This document shows, one piece after another, positions 60,113-64,000 of a stretch of DNA of 64,000 bases. The position numbers were made by a program, and so were the translations under genes. Below the pieces are notes generated by a model that saw only the letters and a program-made list of their open reading frames with translations, was not told the origin of the DNA and did no database searches. Position 1 is the first letter of the stretch. The number at the start of each line of letters is the position of its first letter. Origin of the DNA: Mesobacillus campisalis (lineage in GTDB: Bacteria > Bacillota > Bacilli > Bacillales > Cytobacillaceae); NCBI RefSeq assembly GCF_000986785.1, contig NZ_LAYY01000013.1:62001-126000 (forward strand). Reading direction: 5' to 3'.

Positions 60113-61981
60113 ATGATGTCTGCAGAAAATATAACAAAATCTTATGGTGAAAAAACCTTATTTGAAGGTGTCAGCTTTACAATCGGAGAACGGGATCGGG
60201 TCGGTCTGATTGGCGTCAATGGTACTGGAAAATCTTCCTTGCTGAAAATAATCGCAGGAATTGATGCGCCGGATTCGGGCCATTTGACCACTCCAAAGGA
60301 TTATCGGATGAGCTATCTATCCCAACAGCCAGAGTTGAACCCCGATTTGAACGTGCTGGAGCAAGTGTTTTTTGGCGAGGCCCCAATATTGAAACTTATG
60401 AGGGAATATGAAAGCACCCTGTTCAAAATGGAGAAGGATCCTGCAGATGCCTCTTTGCATGAAAAGCTTATGGGGATGCAGCAGCAAATGGATCGCCTTG
60501 ATGCCTGGGATGCAAATACAGCAGCCAAAACAATTCTTACAAAATTGGGGATCGCTGATTTCGGAAAAAGGACGGGCGTCCTTTCGGGCGGGCAGAAAAA
60601 ACGGGTTGCTTTGGCACAGGTATTAATAGAGGCACCCGACTTGCTCATCCTCGATGAGCCAACAAACCATCTTGATTATGAAAGTGTAAAATGGCTGGAA
60701 GAATATTTGGGTCGTTATACCGGTTCACTGCTGCTGGTCACTCATGACCGCTATTTCCTTGATCGGGTAACCAACCGGATTTTTGAACTGGATGGCGGTA
60801 CCCTTTATAGTTATAAAGGAAACTATGCCAGCTTTCTTGAAGCGAAAGCGGCCAGGGAAGAGAATGAAGCTGCGACACTTGAAAAGAAAAGGAATCTGTT
60901 CAGGCGGGAACTGGAATGGATTCGGCGTGGAGCGAAAGCCCGAACAACAAAGCAAAAAGCAAGAATCCAGCGCTTTGAACAGCTGGAGACACAGATAAGT
61001 GGCAAAGCCACTGAAAAGCTTGATATTTCCCTTAGCGGAAGCCGGTTGGGGAAGCAGGTGCTTGAGCTCAAGGATGCGGTGAAAAACTTTAGCGGCAAAG
61101 TGATCCTTCAGGACTTTGACTTTCTTTTAAAGCAGGGTGACCGGATTGGAATCATCGGCAGAAATGGAACCGGAAAATCCACCCTCCTCAATATACTTGC
61201 AGGGAAGATCCCGCTCGACTCGGGTGAGCTGATCACTGGGCAGACCGTAAGAATCGCCTATTATACCCAGGAAAATGAAGGCCTTGATGAAAACAAAAGA
61301 ATGATTGAGTATTTGAAGGAGACGGCACAGGTAGTTCATACTTCTGATGGGAAAACGATTTCGGCTTCGCAGATGCTGGAACGTTTCCTCTTTCCGCCTT
61401 CCACCCATGGTACGCCGATCCGAAAATTGTCAGGCGGAGAGAAACGGCGATTGTATCTTTTGAAATTATTGATGGAAGAGCCAAATGTCCTGTTGCTAGA
61501 TGAGCCGACAAATGATCTTGATACGCAGACGTTAACCGTTCTCGAAGACTATCTTGATGACTTTCCAGGGGTGGTCATTACAGTATCCCATGACCGCTAC
61601 TTCCTTGATAAGACAGTGGACCAATTGCTTGTACTTGAAGGCGAAGGTAAAATCTCGTTGTTTTTCGGGAATTACTCTGACTATTTAGAGAGTCTCCTGA
61701 CTCAAAAAGAAGCGTCCATTTCCGAAAAAAAAGAGAAGCAGGAGCCCCAGGACAGGCCAAAAAAGAAGAAAATGTCCTATATGGAAAAACGTGAGTGGGA
61801 GGAAATAGAGGACAAAATTGCTGCGGCCGAAGCCCGGATCGAGGAAATACAAGCTGAAATGTCCGGTATTGGCAGCGACTTTGAAAAAGGACAGGCTTTG
61901 ATGAAGGAAGAGTCCGAGCTTAATGAGCAGCTGGAACAGATGATCGAGAGATGGAGCTATCTTTCAGAGATAGCGGATTAA
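60113..61981 (+). CDS. ABC-F ATPase, YfmR-like
   Basis: The 622-aa soluble protein has two ABC domains: Walker A GVNGTGKSS and signature LSGGQKKR with ILDEPTNHLD; then GRNGTGKST and LSGGEKRR with LLDEPTNDLD. The interdomain linker is long and basic, as in ribosome-acting ABC-F proteins, and the C-terminus is a coiled coil (about 555-622). It resembles B. subtilis YfmR, reported to rescue ribosomes stalled on polyproline. The start is uncertain: TTG 60107, ATG 60113 or 60116. Confidence 0.9.
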   Translation: MMSAENITKSYGEKTLFEGVSFTIGERDRVGLIGVNGTGKSSLLKIIAGIDAPDSGHLTTPKDYRMSYLSQQPELNPDLNVLEQVFFGEAPILKLMREYESTLFKMEKDPADASLHEKLMGMQQQMDRLDAWDANTAAKTILTKLGIADFGKRTGVLSGGQKKRVALAQVLIEAPDLLILDEPTNHLDYESVKWLEEYLGRYTGSLLLVTHDRYFLDRVTNRIFELDGGTLYSYKGNYASFLEAKAAREENEAATLEKKRNLFRRELEWIRRGAKARTTKQKARIQRFEQLETQISGKATEKLDISLSGSRLGKQVLELKDAVKNFSGKVILQDFDFLLKQGDRIGIIGRNGTGKSTLLNILAGKIPLDSGELITGQTVRIAYYTQENEGLDENKRMIEYLKETAQVVHTSDGKTISASQMLERFLFPPSTHGTPIRKLSGGEKRRLYLLKLLMEEPNVLLLDEPTNDLDTQTLTVLEDYLDDFPGVVITVSHDRYFLDKTVDQLLVLEGEGKISLFFGNYSDYLESLLTQKEASISEKKEKQEPQDRPKKKKMSYMEKREWEEIEDKIAAAEARIEEIQAEMSGIGSDFEKGQALMKEESELNEQLEQMIERWSYLSEIAD

Positions 61982-62001
61982 TTCTAACCTACATTAGAAA
62001 G

Positions 62002-62031
62002 TTGGCGAAACCCGCCAAGTTTCAATATGAT
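62002..62031 (+). promoter_or_regulatory. Possible promoter of ypgR with inverted repeat
   Basis: TTGGCG (62002-62007) and TATGAT (62026-62031) are 18 bases apart. TTGGCG-AAACC-CGCCAA forms an inverted repeat over the -35 and spacer; it could equally be a weak terminator for the ABC-F gene. Confidence 0.4.
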
Positions 62032-62061
62032 AAAATTGATATTCAACAAAGGGGTGGAACC

Positions 62062-63186
62062 ATGAAAATAACTTCGATTGAGCCAACGCCAAGCCCGAAT
62101 ACGATGAAGGTCAATCTGGATGAAGCGTTGCCCATGGGTAAAAGCAATAATTACAAACAAGGTAATAAGGAAGGTGCCCCGCAGGTTATCCAAAAGATTC
62201 TTGAAATTGAAGGGGTCAAGGGAGTTTACCATGTAGCAGATTTTCTTGCTGTGGAAAGGAATGCAAAGTTTGACTGGAAGGTAATTTTGCCTGAAGTTAG
62301 AAAAGCGTTCGGCCAGGAAGATGGCGAGGAAGCGGAAGACTCTGTGAAAGTGGACGAACATTTCGGCGAAATCAAGGCCCAGGTTCATATGTATAAAGGT
62401 GTTCCAGTCCAAATCAAACTGACGGATGGAAACGAAGAGAAAAGATATGCGCTTCCGGAAATATTCGCCAAAGCTGCAATGGAGGTTCAGGGACCTGAAG
62501 ATAATCTCGTCATGGTCAGGCGGTGGAAAGATTTTGGTGTCCGTTACGGCGATTGGGACCAAATCGGCGAAGAGATGAAAGAAGAAATCATGGCTGCTTA
62601 CCCGCCCGAGCGGCTGGAAGGGCTTATTAACCAGGCAAAGAATCCGGAGCAGCGGGCTGCAAGTCAAAAGAGGGTGCCAGTCAGTTTGGAAGACCTTGAA
62701 CATCCTGACTGGCGGAAACGTTATCAGCTGCTGGAGCAGATGCCTGACCCGACAGTAGATGACCTTCCTCTTCTTGGAAAGGCACTGGAAGATGAAAAAG
62801 CATCCATCAGGCGCTTGTCAGCAGTCTATCTCGGCATGATAGAGGACCCTGAAGTCCTGCCGTATTTATATAAAGCTTTGAAGGATAAAAGTGTAACAGT
62901 GAGAAGGACAGCAGGAGACTGCCTCTCCGATCTCGGTTTTCCGGAGGCAGCTGAAGCCATGTCCGAGGCTTTGAAGGACAATAGCAAGCTGGTCCGTTGG
63001 CGCGCAGCCATGTTTTTATATGAAGTGGGAGACGAGAAGGCGCTGCCTGCCTTAAAGTCAGCAGAAAATGACCCTGAATTCGAAGTCGCCCTTCAAATCA
63101 AGCTAGCCATTGCCAGAATTGAACATGGTGAGGAAGCTAAAGGGTCCGTTTGGAAACAGATGACGGAAGCAAGGAAAAAAAGTTGA
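62062..63186 (+). CDS. ypgR: Nfu-N/HEAT-repeat protein YpgR (virulence factor C family)
   Basis: The 374-aa protein has an N-terminal Nfu/NifU-scaffold-like domain (TPSPNTMKVNLDEALPMGKS and IEGVKGVYHVADFLAVERN) and, from about residue 220, HEAT-like repeats (LGKALEDEKASIRRLSAVYL, KDKSVTVRRTAGDCLSDLG, KDNSKLVRWRAAMFLYEVG). The Nfu C-x-x-C is absent. Staphylococcal CvfC is a homologue. AAAGGGGTGG precedes the ATG at 62062. Function unknown. Confidence 0.88.
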   Translation: MKITSIEPTPSPNTMKVNLDEALPMGKSNNYKQGNKEGAPQVIQKILEIEGVKGVYHVADFLAVERNAKFDWKVILPEVRKAFGQEDGEEAEDSVKVDEHFGEIKAQVHMYKGVPVQIKLTDGNEEKRYALPEIFAKAAMEVQGPEDNLVMVRRWKDFGVRYGDWDQIGEEMKEEIMAAYPPERLEGLINQAKNPEQRAASQKRVPVSLEDLEHPDWRKRYQLLEQMPDPTVDDLPLLGKALEDEKASIRRLSAVYLGMIEDPEVLPYLYKALKDKSVTVRRTAGDCLSDLGFPEAAEAMSEALKDNSKLVRWRAAMFLYEVGDEKALPALKSAENDPEFEVALQIKLAIARIEHGEEAKGSVWKQMTEARKKS

Positions 63187-63213
63187 GAATGAGGGGAGTA
63201 CATCCCTATAAAG

Positions 63214-63243
63214 GACGCGAATGATGGATTCGCGTCTTTTTTA
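63214..63243 (+). terminator. Terminator after ypgR
   Basis: A 9-bp perfect stem GACGCGAAT / ATTCGCGTC with a 5-base loop is followed by TTTTTTAT. Confidence 0.88.
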
Positions 63244-63282
63244 TGGAATAGGTCCTCAGCTTATCAAGACTAAAGCCTTATT

Positions 63283-63515
63283 TTATCTTGGTATTTCGAC
63301 AATTCGCCCGGTTTGACGACGAATAACCTTCCTGCTGATAGGTTGAAAGATAGCATAACAAGAGAATGTTGTCGTTCTCTCCCCCTTTTCGTCGAGTGCT
63401 TTAAATTCATAAATATACAGAATTTTGTTAAAGTAATAAGAACATAGAACTCTGCCCAAATTCGGAGTTGCGGTGAACAAAGTGGTCTTGATTTTAGTCG
63501 GAATGGTATCAACAC
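63283..63515 (-). pseudogene. Possible gene remnant or small ORF upstream of glgC
   Basis: The 350 bases before glgC hold no clear gene. The reverse frame ending at 63283 is open and reads protein-like (KALDEKGERTTTFSCYAIF, then QTGRIVEIPR) but has no ATG or ribosome site. It could be the end of a decayed gene or chance. No convincing glgC promoter was found; CATAAAAT (63515-63522) resembles a sigma-E -10 but lacks a -35. Confidence 0.2.
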
Positions 63516-63540
63516 ATAAAATCTTTCCAAAGGAGTTTTT

Positions 63541-64000
63541 ATGGCAAAAAAAGAGATTATAACCTTACTGTTGGCGGGAGGAAGAGGCACAAGGCTGAGG
63601 AAGCTCACAGAAAAAATCGCAAAACCTGCCGTTCCTTTTGGCGGGAAATATAGAATTATAGATTTTGCATTAAGCAATTGCCGAAACTCGGGCATGGATA
63701 CAGTTGGCATTCTCACCCAATACCAGCCGCATACACTGCAAAACTATATCAGCAACGGGGAAACCTGGGATTTAAACCGCAGGAATGCAGGTATAACTTT
63801 TTTGCCCCCTTTCCAGTGTGATGACATGGACAGATGGTACGAAGGAACAGCGCATGCCATTGCACAAAACCGTCTGTTCATTCAGTCCCATGAGCCTGAA
63901 TATGTACTGATCATATCAGGAGACCACATTTATAAAATGGACTACAACTGTATGCTTGAGGTACATATTGAAAAAGGTGCCGATGTAACGATACCTGTGG
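63541..64000 (+). CDS. glgC: Glucose-1-phosphate adenylyltransferase GlgC, N-terminal part
   Basis: The gene runs off the right edge; 153 residues are visible. They show the nucleotidyltransferase loop [47 protein letters not shown] and [10 protein letters not shown], all typical of GlgC, which makes ADP-glucose for glycogen. The intact catalytic region argues for GlgC rather than the GlgD paralogue. AAAGGAG lies 5 bases before the ATG. A glycogen operon probably continues outside the window. Confidence 0.93.
   Translation, partial: MAKKEIITLLLAGGRGTRLRKLTEKIAKPAVPFGGKYRIIDFALSNCRNSGMDTVGILTQYQPHTLQNYISNGETWDLNRRNAGITFLPPFQCDDMDRWYEGTAHAIAQNRLFIQSHEPEYVLIISGDHIYKMDYNCMLEVHIEKGADVTIPV

Noticed and set aside
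1-64000. CRISPR arrays, prophage, insertion sequences, tRNA or rRNA genes
   Set aside because: No regularly spaced repeats, transposase or phage genes, att-like duplications or tRNA cloverleaf signatures were recognised on reading the window.

Overview
The window is a chromosomal segment of a spore-forming member of the Bacillaceae (Bacillus sensu lato). Three things show this. Gene content and order follow the ypj-to-ypg part of the Bacillus subtilis chromosome closely. It carries bacillithiol genes (bshA, bshB1) and spore genes (cotD, sspL, yppG-like). Ribosome binding sites are strong AGGAGG types with frequent TTG and GTG starts. I see no prophage, insertion sequence, transposase, tRNA or CRISPR array. 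The segment is mostly conserved housekeeping DNA with a few lineage-specific insertions.

Layout. 1-7,280: end of a yugP-type protease, ypjC (reverse), then a tight forward run ypjD-dapB-mgsA-bshB1-bshA-cca-birA (pyrophosphohydrolase, lysine/cell-wall precursor synthesis, methylglyoxal, bacillithiol, tRNA CCA end, biotin ligase). 7,300-12,600: a structured leader with its own terminator, panB-panC-panD, and dinG. 12,796-18,197: ypmA, ypmB, aspB, asnS, dnaD, nth, ypoC. 18,215-21,536: recU-ponA on the reverse strand. 21,649-25,448: small yppC/D/E/F/G-type genes and a Crp/Fnr regulator. 25,640-29,921: mrfA-mrfB (mitomycin repair) and cotD. 30,026-34,771: ypsA, gpsB, the RNase P RNA gene rnpB, a 23S rRNA methyltransferase and the helicase ypvA. 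34,911-37,355: ypwA carboxypeptidase and an EamA transporter.

37,411-37,587 is a structured dispersed-type repeat. 37,592-39,900 is a reverse-strand ba3-type cytochrome oxidase operon (three subunits, the smallest only 49 aa). 40,251-46,438: a small CxxC protein, bpsA-bpsB (alkylpyrone synthesis), an fbpC-like 29-aa peptide behind two Fur boxes, and the double dynamin dynA. 46,581-51,784: ypcP exonuclease, sspL, a PAP2-like membrane protein, an EamA transporter, two RNase HI-like proteins, ypeQ and cspD. 51,896-55,919: topB, mntR, a DUF3892 protein and metAA. 56,094-64,000: fhs, an unknown gene, a degV-family gene, ypgQ, a YfmR-type ABC-F ATPase, ypgR and the start of glgC.

Many of the genes handle nucleic acids (dinG, nth, recU, mrfAB, ypvA, ypcP, two RNase H-like genes, topB, dnaD). 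Regulatory signals readable directly include a near-consensus LexA box in front of mrfAB, two near-consensus Fur boxes at fbpC, a Crp/Fnr half-site pair upstream of the oxidase operon, a sigma-K-like promoter at cotD, a long cold-shock leader at cspD and a leader-terminator at panB. Several small genes (28-60 aa) were found by reading the sequence directly. Starts were moved downstream from the longest ORF wherever a ribosome binding site or family length favoured it. No wholly new multi-gene system stands out. The best leads are the LexA box at mrfAB, the unassigned small proteins and the oxidase/Fnr link.
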